Source of the DNA: CADEED01 sp020442965
GTDB lineage: Bacteria; Pseudomonadota; Gammaproteobacteria; Steroidobacterales; Steroidobacteraceae
Length of the DNA stretch: 64,000 nt
Direction: 5' to 3'
NCBI GenBank assembly: GCA_041395525.1
Contig: JAWLAH010000003.1
Span: 1-64,000 of the forward strand
The notes beneath the pieces were generated by a model. It searched no databases. It was not told where the DNA came from and saw only the letters and a list, made by a program, of their open reading frames with translations. Positions 1-8,266 of this stretch are shown one piece after another (within the stretch, counting starts at the first letter, position 1; every line of letters begins with the position of its first letter). The position numbers were made by a program, and so were the translations under genes.

Positions 1-492
1 GAGACGGTCGACTACGGCTTCGTCGGCGATATCGATTCGACCGATCCGACGGTGATTCGCAAGTTGCTCGACAATGGCTTGATGCCAGTGATCAGTCCGC
101 TGTCGGCGGACGATCAGGGCACGCTCCTCAACATCAACGCCGATACGGTGGCAGCCGCGATCGGTGCCGCACTGTCAGCCGAAAAACTCATTCTCTGCAC
201 CGGTGCGCCCGGCATTCTCGAGCGCGTCGACGATCCGTCGTCGATCATTTCCTACACCGATCTGCGCGGTCTGAAGAAGATGCGCGAAGAGGGATCGATC
301 GCCGACGGCATGTTGCCCAAAGCGAAGGCGATCGAGGATGCGATCCGCGGCGGGGTGCGGCGCGTGCATGTGATCTCCTACCAGGCACCGGAAGGCATCC
401 TGACGGAGGTGTTCACCAACGAGGGCACAGGAACACTGGTGGTCGCCGACATCAACGCGCTCACACCGGCCGAACAGAGCGCTGGCAGCTAG
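1..492 (+). CDS. argB: Acetylglutamate kinase, C-terminal part (5' end outside window)
   Basis: The frame is open from base 1, so the gene enters from the left edge and only about 163 residues are seen. ArgB phosphorylates N-acetylglutamate in arginine synthesis, in the cytoplasm. The visible part carries amino-acid-kinase landmarks: VDYGFVGDI, then NINADTVAAAIGAAL, then LILCTGAPGIL, and DGMLPKAKAIEDAIRGG. In the last, the Lys after Met-Leu-Pro aligns with the catalytic Lys of the family. The protein ends shortly after the EGTGTLV strand, so there is no fused acetyltransferase domain after the kinase, unlike the bifunctional Xanthomonas enzyme. The stop lies 3 bases before argH, which supports a shared transcript. 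Confidence 0.9.
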   Translation, partial: ETVDYGFVGDIDSTDPTVIRKLLDNGLMPVISPLSADDQGTLLNINADTVAAAIGAALSAEKLILCTGAPGILERVDDPSSIISYTDLRGLKKMREEGSIADGMLPKAKAIEDAIRGGVRRVHVISYQAPEGILTEVFTNEGTGTLVVADINALTPAEQSAGS

Positions 493-495
493 GCC

Positions 496-1716
496 ATGGC
501 ACGCCTGTGGCACAAGGGCGCACCGCTCGATGAGCGCGTGTTGCAGTTCACCGCGGGTGAGGACTACGCGCTCGACGAACGCCTGGTCAGCTACGATATA
601 CAGGCATCGATCGCCCACGCCGAGATGTTGTGTGCACAAAAGCTGCTGACGACTAACGACTTGACCGCGATACGCGACAGCTTGCAGGTGATCGGCGCGC
701 AGCATGCGCGTGGCGAATGGCGCATTGAACTCGCCGATGAAGATGGCCAGACGGCGCTCGAGACGCGACTCAGCCAGCGCATCGGCAGCGCCGGCGGACG
801 CGTGCATCTCGGTCGGTCGCGCAATGATCAGGTACTGACAGCGTTGCGGCTCTACCTGCGCGACGCGACCCGCGAACTCAGTGCGCAGGCGGATGCCGTT
901 GCCGACGCTCTCGATGCGCTCGCCGCGCGGCAGACCGATATTCCGCTCCCGGGCTATACGCATATGCAGCAAGCGATGCCGAGCAGCGTCGCACTGTGGG
1001 CAGGCGGCTTCGCCGCGGAGCTGCGCGACGATGCCGCGGGCATCGCAAGCGTGCAGCGACGGCTAGCCCAGTCTCCTCTGGGCTCTGCGGCGGGCTACGG
1101 CACGCCGGGCCTGCCCATCGACCGCAATGCCACTGCCAAGGCTCTCGGCTTCGATCAGCCGCAGACGCCCGTCACCGCCGTGCAATTGTCGCGCGGCAAG
1201 GCCGAAGCGCAGTTGTTGTTCGAGTGCGCGTTGTTCGCGCAGGATCTGGGGCGGTTGGCGGCCGATCTGCTGCTGTTCTATACACAGGAGTTCGCCTTCA
1301 TCGAGCTGCCCGACGAGTTCACAACCGGCTCGTCGATCATGCCGCAGAAGCGCAATCCCGATGTTTGCGAGTTGGTGCGTGGGCGCACCGCCACGGCGCA
1401 CGCTGCACTACTCGAAGCGCTCGGCATCTGTGCCAAGCTGCCATCGGGGTATCAACGCGATCTGCAACTCTTGAAGGCGCCGTTGTTCCGCGGCATCGAC
1501 AGCACGATGCAGAGCGCCGCGATCATGACCACGCTGCTAACAGGTGTGCGCTTTGTACCCGAGCGCATCACGCTGGATCCGGGCATCCATACCGCCGCGG
1601 AAGCCAATGCGCTGGTCGTCACGGAGGGCATTCCCTTCCGCGAGGCGTACCAACGGGTCGGCGCCAAAGGCAGGCCCCAGAGCAAAGCCGCGAGCAAACC
1701 CAAGAGCGAATCATGA
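496..1716 (+). CDS. argH: Argininosuccinate lyase
   Basis: The enzyme cleaves argininosuccinate to arginine and fumarate, the last step of arginine synthesis. The fumarase/aspartase superfamily signature GSSIMPQKRNP, with the catalytic Ser, is complete. HLGRSRNDQV and GYTHMQQAMPSS, with the acid/base His region, are also present. At 406 residues it is shorter than the usual 450-470 because the C-terminal small domain is trimmed; it ends in a Lys/Ser-rich tail. The normally conserved acidic-His stretch (ED-x-H) reads EDGQTALE, with Gln in the His position. The ATG three bases after argB is the only sensible start. Its stop overlaps the next gene's ATG (ATGA). Confidence 0.93.
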   Translation: MARLWHKGAPLDERVLQFTAGEDYALDERLVSYDIQASIAHAEMLCAQKLLTTNDLTAIRDSLQVIGAQHARGEWRIELADEDGQTALETRLSQRIGSAGGRVHLGRSRNDQVLTALRLYLRDATRELSAQADAVADALDALAARQTDIPLPGYTHMQQAMPSSVALWAGGFAAELRDDAAGIASVQRRLAQSPLGSAAGYGTPGLPIDRNATAKALGFDQPQTPVTAVQLSRGKAEAQLLFECALFAQDLGRLAADLLLFYTQEFAFIELPDEFTTGSSIMPQKRNPDVCELVRGRTATAHAALLEALGICAKLPSGYQRDLQLLKAPLFRGIDSTMQSAAIMTTLLTGVRFVPERITLDPGIHTAAEANALVVTEGIPFREAYQRVGAKGRPQSKAASKPKSES

Positions 1717-2150
1717 GCACGCCAGCGACTGCTTGGTATGGCGCTGCGACACTCGAAGCAATCAATGCGCGGCATCGAGACACGTTGGCATCGCACGTTG
1801 GCGTCAGGTTCACGGAGCTGGGCGACGACTATCTACGCGCTAGCTTGCCGATCGACGCCCGCACGATCCAGCCGATGGGTGTGCTGCATGGCGGCGTATC
1901 GGCCATGTTCGCCGAAACCCTGGTCAGCGCCGCTGCAAATTGCATCATCGACCCGGTGCGGTACGACTGTGTCGTAGCGGAAAGCAATGCCAATCACTTG
2001 CGTCCCGGTCTGCCAGGGCTTGTAATCGGTACCACTCGCCCCCATCACCTGGGTGCACGCAGTCAAGTATGGGGCGTCGAAATCACCGATGAACGCGGGC
2101 GCCTGATTTGCGTGGCGCGCGCGACCTTGGCTATCGTTCCGCGGCCGTAA
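1713..2150 (+). CDS. Hotdog-fold acyl-CoA thioesterase, PaaI/YdiI type
   Basis: A 145-residue single hotdog domain. The motif GVLHGGVSAMFAETL is the PaaI/EntH/MenI substrate-binding helix; its HGG and following acidic residue form the catalytic site. HLRPGLPGLVIGTTRPHHLG then forms the CoA-facing strand region. Family members hydrolyse aromatic or short acyl-CoA esters in the cytosol; YdiI-like members act on dihydroxynaphthoyl-CoA in menaquinone synthesis. No menaquinone gene is nearby, so the substrate is open. The ATG at 1713 overlaps the argH stop. A longer in-frame reading upstream is only a shadow of argH. Confidence 0.85.
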   Translation: MSTPATAWYGAATLEAINARHRDTLASHVGVRFTELGDDYLRASLPIDARTIQPMGVLHGGVSAMFAETLVSAAANCIIDPVRYDCVVAESNANHLRPGLPGLVIGTTRPHHLGARSQVWGVEITDERGRLICVARATLAIVPRP

Positions 2151-2173
2151 ACGAGCAGCACTGGGGCTAACAC

Positions 2174-2593
2174 ATGAACACCACCATACTCGATTCCGCC
2201 AAACCACTCGATCAATCGCTCGTGACGTACACGCACGTCATCTACGCGCTGCACGCGCTCGCGGTTGTGATCGGCCTGACATCAGCCGCTACGATCGTCG
2301 GGACATTTGTCTGGAGCGTTCCCTCGATCATCGCCGTCGTCATGAATTACGCGCGCCGCAGCGATGCGCGCGGCACGATCTTGGAGTCGCATTTCACGTG
2401 GCAGATTCGCACCTTCTGGTTCACGGTCCTGTGGGCGGTGATCATTTCGGCCATTTCGTTCCCGCTCGTGCTGCTCCTCGGCCTGGGCATACTGACGTTC
2501 TGGCTCGGATTCGGTGTACTCGGCATCTGGGTACTGTACCGGGTGTTGCGCGGTTGGCTGGCCCTGCGCGACGCACGTCCGATGTATGTCTAA
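2174..2593 (+). CDS. Small integral membrane protein, DUF4870-like
   Basis: A 139-residue protein with about three hydrophobic segments: residues 25-55, 80-105 and 105-125. The last two form one long hydrophobic stretch rich in Leu, Gly and Phe. The cytosolic loop between the first and second holds basic residues (YARRSDARGT) and the motif ESHFTWQIRTFW. This layout, with a conserved SHFxWQIRTFW-type segment, is typical of the DUF4870/Tic20-like membrane proteins of proteobacteria, whose role is unknown. It overlaps the start of the next gene by 8 bases, suggesting translational coupling. Confidence 0.75.
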   Translation: MNTTILDSAKPLDQSLVTYTHVIYALHALAVVIGLTSAATIVGTFVWSVPSIIAVVMNYARRSDARGTILESHFTWQIRTFWFTVLWAVIISAISFPLVLLLGLGILTFWLGFGVLGIWVLYRVLRGWLALRDARPMYV

Positions 2594-2828
2594 CAACCTC
2601 CAGCGAACGATTCTGGCTGCGACTGTGATCGTCACAGCTCTGGCCGGCGTCGCCTGCGGTCAAAAGGGTGCACTCTATCTGCCGCGTGCGGAGGGTGAGA
2701 TCGTAACGCGACCAGCTCGAACACCAGACACCGGCGAGCGCAGCGCACCAAAGCCTGCAGAACAGCCACCCGCACAAGACGACAACATCGACCAAGCGAT
2801 TCCCGCCACACCCTCGCGACCACGATAG
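2586..2828 (+). CDS. lptM: LPS assembly lipoprotein LptM (YifL-like)
   Basis: An 80-residue predicted outer-membrane lipoprotein. A hydrophobic signal ends at LAGVAC, and the mature start CGQKGALYLP is the hallmark of LptM. In E. coli LptM helps the LptDE translocon mature. The rest is a Pro/Thr-rich tail with no fold I can recognise. The start is set at the ATG followed by SNNLQ, because it gives a normal signal peptide and overlaps the upstream stop. A longer reading upstream lacks such a signal. In Pseudomonas this gene precedes lysA-dapF; here no lysA follows and dapF lies 23 kb away. Confidence 0.85.
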   Translation: MSNNLQRTILAATVIVTALAGVACGQKGALYLPRAEGEIVTRPARTPDTGERSAPKPAEQPPAQDDNIDQAIPATPSRPR

Positions 2829-2841
2829 CGCGCTGGCGCGG

Positions 2842-4047
2842 TCAGACTCGGATCAGATCGCGCAGCGGCGCAACGGGCCTGGAATCGGTGAATACCTCGC
2901 GTTCGAGTACGTTGGCGCTCACGCCAAGCTGCTCTGCCAATACGCCCTTCAGGACCGCCCGCAGGTCGAGCGTCGGGGTCAAATCCCGACCCTGATACAA
3001 CGCCTTTGGGCCAAGACCAGGCCAGTCGGCGATCGTACGCCCGCCGCGAACGGCGCCCCCTGCCAGGAAAGCGGCGGCGCCGGTCCCGTGATCCGTGCCG
3101 CGCGTTCCGTTGACCGCGACCGTCCGGCCGAACTCCGTGACTAACAACACCGCCGTGTGTTCCCAGACTTCCTGTAGAGCGAAGCGGAATTCACGGAGCG
3201 CGGCGTCCAGCACTCGCAGGCGCTGTGCGAGCTGGCCGCTGTCTGCTCCTTGATTGGCGTGCGTGTCCCAGCCGCGCGTTTCGAGCACGGCCACTCGGGG
3301 ACCCTCGCGCCGGACGAGGAACTTCGCCGCCGCCTGCAGGGTGGCGGCGAGTTGCTCCCGCTTGCCAACCCGCTCGCGATCGGCGGACGCATCAGTGGCG
3401 ATCGCATCGTTCGCCAGCGCATCGGCGAGACGGCGACTCAGCACGGGATCGTCGGCATACAGATCCGCCAGACGCTGCAGCGTGTCGTCATCGACGTCGG
3501 ACAGGCGTGACGGCGACCAGGCGGCAACTCTCGCGGGCCCACGCATCATGAGAGGCACATTGTTACCCAGGGCGATGCCGGCGTCTCGAGTCGCGGCACC
3601 CGATAGTGAATCAAGAGCGCGATTGAGCCAACCAGAGTTGATCTCATGCGGACGACGCAGTCCGTTCTCGAGCACATCCTGTCCGTCGAAATGCGAACGC
3701 TCGCGGTACGCCGTCGACACCGCATGTACGACGGTCAGCTGCTGCGCGTGGTAGCACTCGTGCAGGAATCCAAGTGCGGGATGCAATCCGAACGTCGCGT
3801 CCAGCCGCAAGACACCGCCCGTCGTGCCTGGTTTGTCCAACGCCAGCACACCACGTGCGTTGGCGTAGTGTGGATCGCCATACGGTGGAACAGCCGCCAG
3901 GCCGTCGAGTGCACCGCGCAGTATGATCACGACCAATCGTCCTTCACCCGGCGCTCGTGCCCATGCGAAGCGTGGCACCGTGACCGCGCTCGCGGTCAAC
4001 GCGCTGCTAACGATAAACTCACGACGATTCCAGTTTTTCTTGGTCAT
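2842..4047 (-). CDS. Exported DUF1501 protein (copy 1)
   Basis: A 401-residue protein with an N-terminal NRREFIVSSALTAS segment. This resembles a Tat signal, although the twin arginine is followed by Glu. It then reads VVIILRGALDGLAAVPPYGD, the DUF1501 start, and later GWDTHANQG, LVTEFGRTVAVNGTRGTDHG and GRDLTPTLDLRAVLKG, all conserved in the family. DUF1501 belongs to the alkaline phosphatase/sulfatase fold group, and the Asp-His and TDHG motifs could bind metal. No substrate is known. Its start overlaps the end of the upstream DUF1800 gene by 4 bases, so the two are certainly translated together. A second, diverged copy of the pair lies at 34.9-38.1 kb. Confidence 0.88.
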   Translation of the reverse strand: MTKKNWNRREFIVSSALTASAVTVPRFAWARAPGEGRLVVIILRGALDGLAAVPPYGDPHYANARGVLALDKPGTTGGVLRLDATFGLHPALGFLHECYHAQQLTVVHAVSTAYRERSHFDGQDVLENGLRRPHEINSGWLNRALDSLSGAATRDAGIALGNNVPLMMRGPARVAAWSPSRLSDVDDDTLQRLADLYADDPVLSRRLADALANDAIATDASADRERVGKREQLAATLQAAAKFLVRREGPRVAVLETRGWDTHANQGADSGQLAQRLRVLDAALREFRFALQEVWEHTAVLLVTEFGRTVAVNGTRGTDHGTGAAAFLAGGAVRGGRTIADWPGLGPKALYQGRDLTPTLDLRAVLKGVLAEQLGVSANVLEREVFTDSRPVAPLRDLIRV

Positions 4048-5432
4048 GCTGGCCTGCGCATGAAGTCCGGCGACGCGAGTAACAACGTGAGCGCCTGCGT
4101 TGCACTGTCGGCACGGCCAATTGCGAGCCGCGTGCGTTCACTCAAGCGCCGTCCCAGCACCGCTGGCGCCAGATCGGCCGCGACGCGCCGACTTCCGAGT
4201 CGTGCCGCGAGCGCCGCTGCCCACTCTACGCGCTTGTAGAGTGCTGCGGCGCCATCCCAATCCTCCGTGCGGTCCGGCCAACCCGCCGGCGAACCCGGCG
4301 ACCAAGGCCGCTGGCCTAATAACTCGAACGTGGCGAAGGACCGACGCTCGTCGCCGTCCGTGACCTGCAACGCCCGGTAGGCGGACACGATATAGTCAGT
4401 GGGCGTCTTGAATTTTCCGACCTCGGTAGACCAGGTCTGTTCGCTCTCGAGCAGCGCTCGATAGACCGTCGGCAAATCACCGTCGGAATCGAGAAACGCG
4501 TGCGCTAGTCGTGCAACGAGGCCGGGCGGCGGCTCGTCCGCAACGAAGTGGCGAGCGAGCTTGGTCGCAATGTGCGTGGCCGTAGCCGGATGCCGAGCCA
4601 GTGTGTGCAGCACAGCCAAGCCTTGCTCGAGACCGTCCTGTCGGTAGCGCACGCCAAACACCGTCTTTTCACCCGGCTCATGCCAGCTCGCGCGAAACTC
4701 GAACCGTCCCGCGTTGGCGAGGTCATCGCCGGGCCCGCCGCTCACGGACCACCCGGTCAGAACTTTGGCGAAGGTCGTGACGTCGGTTTGCGTGTAACCA
4801 GAGCCGACACCGAGTGTGTGCAATTCCAGCGCTTCGCGCGCCAGGTTCTCGTTGATGTCAGCGCGAGTTGGCTGCCGGCCAGCGGTTGAGTGGCGCCGTA
4901 GGCGCAACGCCGCAGCGCGGGAATTTGGACCGATACTCCGTTGGTTGTCGAGATATAACAACATGGCCGGATGCTGCTCAACGGCCAGCAGCATCGAGGT
5001 GAACGACCCCAGTACATGTGGCCGGATAGCCTCGCGTTCATAGGCGCCCGCAATACCCGTGACCGCCAGCTTGTCGGCGCTGACTGCGAAATGATTTGAC
5101 CAGAAATGCACCAGCCGCTCGATCCACGGGCGCTCGCTCTCAACGGCGCTGCGCAATCGCGCCTGAGCTTCGGCGAGGTAGATGGGACGATATAGCTGTC
5201 CAAGCTTCTGGAGTGGTTGCCCCGGCGTCGCAGCGCGCTGCGACTGCTTGCGTTGCAGCACCTGCATTAGAACCTGACTCGATGACTGCAAGCCAACCGC
5301 CCCGACGCCCGGCGCATCACCGTTCAACTGCTGGTCAAGCCAACCGATCGGGTCGCTTCCGATTGAACGCAGGTCGGTCGGCCGCGCACCGAAGCCGAAT
5401 CGATTGGCCGCGCCAGCTGCTGAGGGTGCCAT
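4044..5432 (-). CDS. DUF1800 protein (copy 1)
   Basis: A 462-residue protein of family DUF1800. It shows ANRFGFGARPTDL at the start, then SERPWIERLVHFWSNHFAVS, NENLAREALELHTLGVGSGY and FAKVLTGWSV, the usual family blocks. The function is unknown; the family is nearly always found beside DUF1501 genes and is thought to act outside the cytoplasm. I start it at the ATG at 5432, because a farther start at 5501 would run into polA. With this start no clear signal peptide is visible, which is odd given the exported partner; the longer start does not give one either. Translationally coupled to the DUF1501 gene. Confidence 0.82.
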   Translation of the reverse strand: MAPSAAGAANRFGFGARPTDLRSIGSDPIGWLDQQLNGDAPGVGAVGLQSSSQVLMQVLQRKQSQRAATPGQPLQKLGQLYRPIYLAEAQARLRSAVESERPWIERLVHFWSNHFAVSADKLAVTGIAGAYEREAIRPHVLGSFTSMLLAVEQHPAMLLYLDNQRSIGPNSRAAALRLRRHSTAGRQPTRADINENLAREALELHTLGVGSGYTQTDVTTFAKVLTGWSVSGGPGDDLANAGRFEFRASWHEPGEKTVFGVRYRQDGLEQGLAVLHTLARHPATATHIATKLARHFVADEPPPGLVARLAHAFLDSDGDLPTVYRALLESEQTWSTEVGKFKTPTDYIVSAYRALQVTDGDERRSFATFELLGQRPWSPGSPAGWPDRTEDWDGAAALYKRVEWAAALAARLGSRRVAADLAPAVLGRRLSERTRLAIGRADSATQALTLLLASPDFMRRPA

Positions 5433-5493
5433 ATCCGCTGCAACGCATCTCGCAACCGACCGTTGACAGACGGTCGCTATACTTGCCCCACTC

Positions 5494-8241
5494 ATGAGCA
5501 AGCCCGACCTCGTTTTGATCGACGGTTCGTCGTATCTATACCGCGCCTTTCACGCGTTACCGCCGTTTACCAGTTCGCGGGGCGAGCCCACCGGCGCGGT
5601 CTTCGGTGTGCTCAACATGCTCACCAAGTTCCTGCGCGAGTATCCGGTGGAACAGATCGCGGTGGTATTCGACGCGCCCGGCAAGACCTTTCGCGATGAG
5701 CTATTTGCCGAGTACAAAGCGCATCGGCCACCCATGCCCGATGATCTGCGGGCACAGATCGAGCCGTTGCTCGAAGCGGTACGCAGCCTGGGACTGCCGG
5801 TCATCCGCCTGGCTGGCGTCGAGGCGGACGACGTCATCGGTACGCTCGCTTGCTCGGCAGCCACGAGTGGCTTGCAGGTGCTCATTTCCACGGGCGACAA
5901 AGACATGGCACAACTGGTCGACCCCCACGTAACCCTGATCAACACCATGAGCAATACAGTGCTCGATCGGCAGGGCGTCAAAAACAAGTTCGACGTCTGG
6001 CCGGAACAGATCATCGACTACCTGGCGCTGGTCGGGGACAGCTCGGACAACATACCTGGCATCGACAAAGTGGGCCCGAAGACCGCGGCGAAGTGGTTAG
6101 GCCAGTATCACTCGCTGGACGCCATCATCGAGCACGCCGCCGATATCCCCGGCAAGGTGGGCGAGAACTTGCGTGCCGGGCTCGCTACGCTGGAGCTGGC
6201 GCGCAAGCTGGCAACGATACGGACCGACGTCGAGTTGCCGTTGAGCCTGGCGGAACTCAACCGCGGCGCGCCGGACACCGAATCGCTGCGTGCGCTCTAT
6301 ACACGACTGGAACTACGCTCGCTCCTCAAGCAGCTGGACGGCGGCGCCACTGACGCCTCGAGCGCTGCGCCAGCGGCAGTCGCCGCGGACACGACCGGCA
6401 AGACATCGCCCGCAGCCGCGCGCTCTGCCGTCCCGCGGCATTATGAAATGATCACTAGTGCAGCGATGCTCGACGCGTGGCTACAGCGCCTCGGCGAGTG
6501 TGAGTTGTTTGCCTTCGACACCGAGACGACGAGCCTCGACTACATGCAGGCCGAAATCGTGGGTGTTTCTTTTTGCATCGAGCCAGGCAAATCTGCCTAC
6601 GTTCCCTTGCGACATGATTTCGCCGGCGCACCCACCCAACTTGATCGTGATGCGACGCTCGCCAAACTCAAACCATTGCTGGAGGCTACCCGCCCGGGCA
6701 AGGTGGGACACCACCTCAAGTACGACGCGCACGTGCTCGCGAATCATGGCATCGCGCTCGCCGGCATGCGCTACGACACAATGCTGGAGTCTTATGTGTG
6801 GAACAGCGTCGCCACGCGCCATGACATGGACTCCGTGGCGCTGATCTACCTTGGCGTCAATACGATCCACTACGAAGCAGTCGCTGGCAAAGGCGCCAAA
6901 CAGATACCGTTCAGCCAGGTACCGCTCGAAGCGGCCACCGAATACGCAGCGGAGGATTCCGATATCACCTTGCAGTTGCATCAGGCCCTGTGGCCCCAGA
7001 TCGAGTCGGTGCCAAGCTTGAGGAGACTCTACGAAGAGATAGAACAGCCACTCGTACCGGTGCTGCTGCAAATGGAAACCACCGGCGTTCTCATCGATCG
7101 CAAGATGCTGCGATCGCAAAGTGGTGAGCTGGCGCAGCGCCTGCAGGAACTACAGGCCGAGGCGCATACCGAGGCAGGCCAGGAATTCAATCTCGATTCG
7201 CCCAAACAACTGCAGCAGATTCTGTTCGAGAAGCTCAATCTGCCGGTCACCCGTAAGACACCCAAGGGACAACCGTCGACCGCTGAGGATGTGCTGGAGG
7301 AACTCGCTGCCAGTTATCCGTTGCCCAAACTGATTCTGGAGTACCGCGGACTGGCAAAGCTGCGCTCGACCTATACCGAGAAATTGCCGCAGCAGATCAA
7401 CGAGCGCACGGGTCGCGTTCACACCTCGTATCACCAGGCGGTGGCACAGACCGGACGGCTCTCATCCACCGACCCCAATCTACAGAACATTCCAGTCCGC
7501 ACCGCGGAGGGACGGCGGATTCGTCAGGCGTTTATTGCACCACGCGATTATGTCCTGATGGCAGCTGACTACTCACAAATCGAACTGCGAATCATGGCGC
7601 ATCTCTCGCAGGACGAGGGACTCCTGCAGGCATTCGCGCGCGATCAGGACATTCATCAGGCGACTGCTGCCGAAGTGTTCGGGATCGACATCGCGGCAGT
7701 CAGCAGCGAACAACGACGATCCGCGAAGGCGATCAATTTCGGGCTGATCTATGGGATGAGTGCGTTCGGGCTGGCGCGTCAGCTCGGCATCGATCGAGGC
7801 TCGGCCGCCAATTACGTCGATCTGTATTTTACGCGCTATCCCGGCGTGAAGCGCTACATGGACGAAACCCGCGCGCGCGCCAGGGACGAAGGCTACGTCG
7901 AGACCGTGCTGGGTCGGCGCCTCTATCTGCCAGACATTCGTGCCCGTAATCGTCAGCTACAGCAGTACGCCGAACGCAGTGCCATCAATGCACCTATGCA
8001 AGGCACGGCGGCCGACATCATCAAGAAGGCGATGATCGCCGTGGACAGCTGGTGCCGGCAGGATCCGGGGCGGGCACGCCTGATCATGCAGGTACACGAC
8101 GAGTTAGTGCTCGAAGTACACCACGAACAAGTGGATGGCGTGCGCGATGCGATCCGCGAGCACATGGTGAATGCCGCGCAACTACGTGTGCCGCTAAAGG
8201 TAGACATCGGCACGGGCAAGAACTGGGACGAGGCGCACTGA
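5494..8241 (+). CDS. polA: DNA polymerase I
   Basis: A 915-residue enzyme with all three domains. The 5' nuclease (about 1-290) has LVLIDGSSYLYRAFHALPP, EADDVIGTLA, STGDKDMAQLV and GDSSDNIPGI. The proofreading 3' exonuclease (about 320-510) keeps its acidic residues: FDTETTSLD near 341, HHLKYDAHVL, and YAAEDSDITL. The polymerase (about 540-915) has motif A DYSQIELRIMAH near 692, motif B KAINFGLIYGMS near 745, and motif C VHDELVLEV near 866. It fills gaps in repair and removes Okazaki primers. The exonuclease is intact, unlike in Taq-type enzymes. It ends convergently with the phospholipase-D gene. In related bacteria engB follows closely; here three genes lie between. Confidence 0.98.
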   Translation: MSKPDLVLIDGSSYLYRAFHALPPFTSSRGEPTGAVFGVLNMLTKFLREYPVEQIAVVFDAPGKTFRDELFAEYKAHRPPMPDDLRAQIEPLLEAVRSLGLPVIRLAGVEADDVIGTLACSAATSGLQVLISTGDKDMAQLVDPHVTLINTMSNTVLDRQGVKNKFDVWPEQIIDYLALVGDSSDNIPGIDKVGPKTAAKWLGQYHSLDAIIEHAADIPGKVGENLRAGLATLELARKLATIRTDVELPLSLAELNRGAPDTESLRALYTRLELRSLLKQLDGGATDASSAAPAAVAADTTGKTSPAAARSAVPRHYEMITSAAMLDAWLQRLGECELFAFDTETTSLDYMQAEIVGVSFCIEPGKSAYVPLRHDFAGAPTQLDRDATLAKLKPLLEATRPGKVGHHLKYDAHVLANHGIALAGMRYDTMLESYVWNSVATRHDMDSVALIYLGVNTIHYEAVAGKGAKQIPFSQVPLEAATEYAAEDSDITLQLHQALWPQIESVPSLRRLYEEIEQPLVPVLLQMETTGVLIDRKMLRSQSGELAQRLQELQAEAHTEAGQEFNLDSPKQLQQILFEKLNLPVTRKTPKGQPSTAEDVLEELAASYPLPKLILEYRGLAKLRSTYTEKLPQQINERTGRVHTSYHQAVAQTGRLSSTDPNLQNIPVRTAEGRRIRQAFIAPRDYVLMAADYSQIELRIMAHLSQDEGLLQAFARDQDIHQATAAEVFGIDIAAVSSEQRRSAKAINFGLIYGMSAFGLARQLGIDRGSAANYVDLYFTRYPGVKRYMDETRARARDEGYVETVLGRRLYLPDIRARNRQLQQYAERSAINAPMQGTAADIIKKAMIAVDSWCRQDPGRARLIMQVHDELVLEVHHEQVDGVRDAIREHMVNAAQLRVPLKVDIGTGKNWDEAH

Positions 8242-8266
8242 TCGGCCGTTCGGCGGGATCGAACCG

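Noticed and set aside
996..1712. Long open frame leading into the thioesterase gene
   Set aside because: It is an Arg/Ala-rich shadow of argH; the thioesterase fold begins at the ATG at 1713.
5463..5483. TTGACA followed by TATACT just before polA
   Set aside because: Only 9 bases separate the two boxes, far from the 16-18 needed, so they cannot form one promoter.
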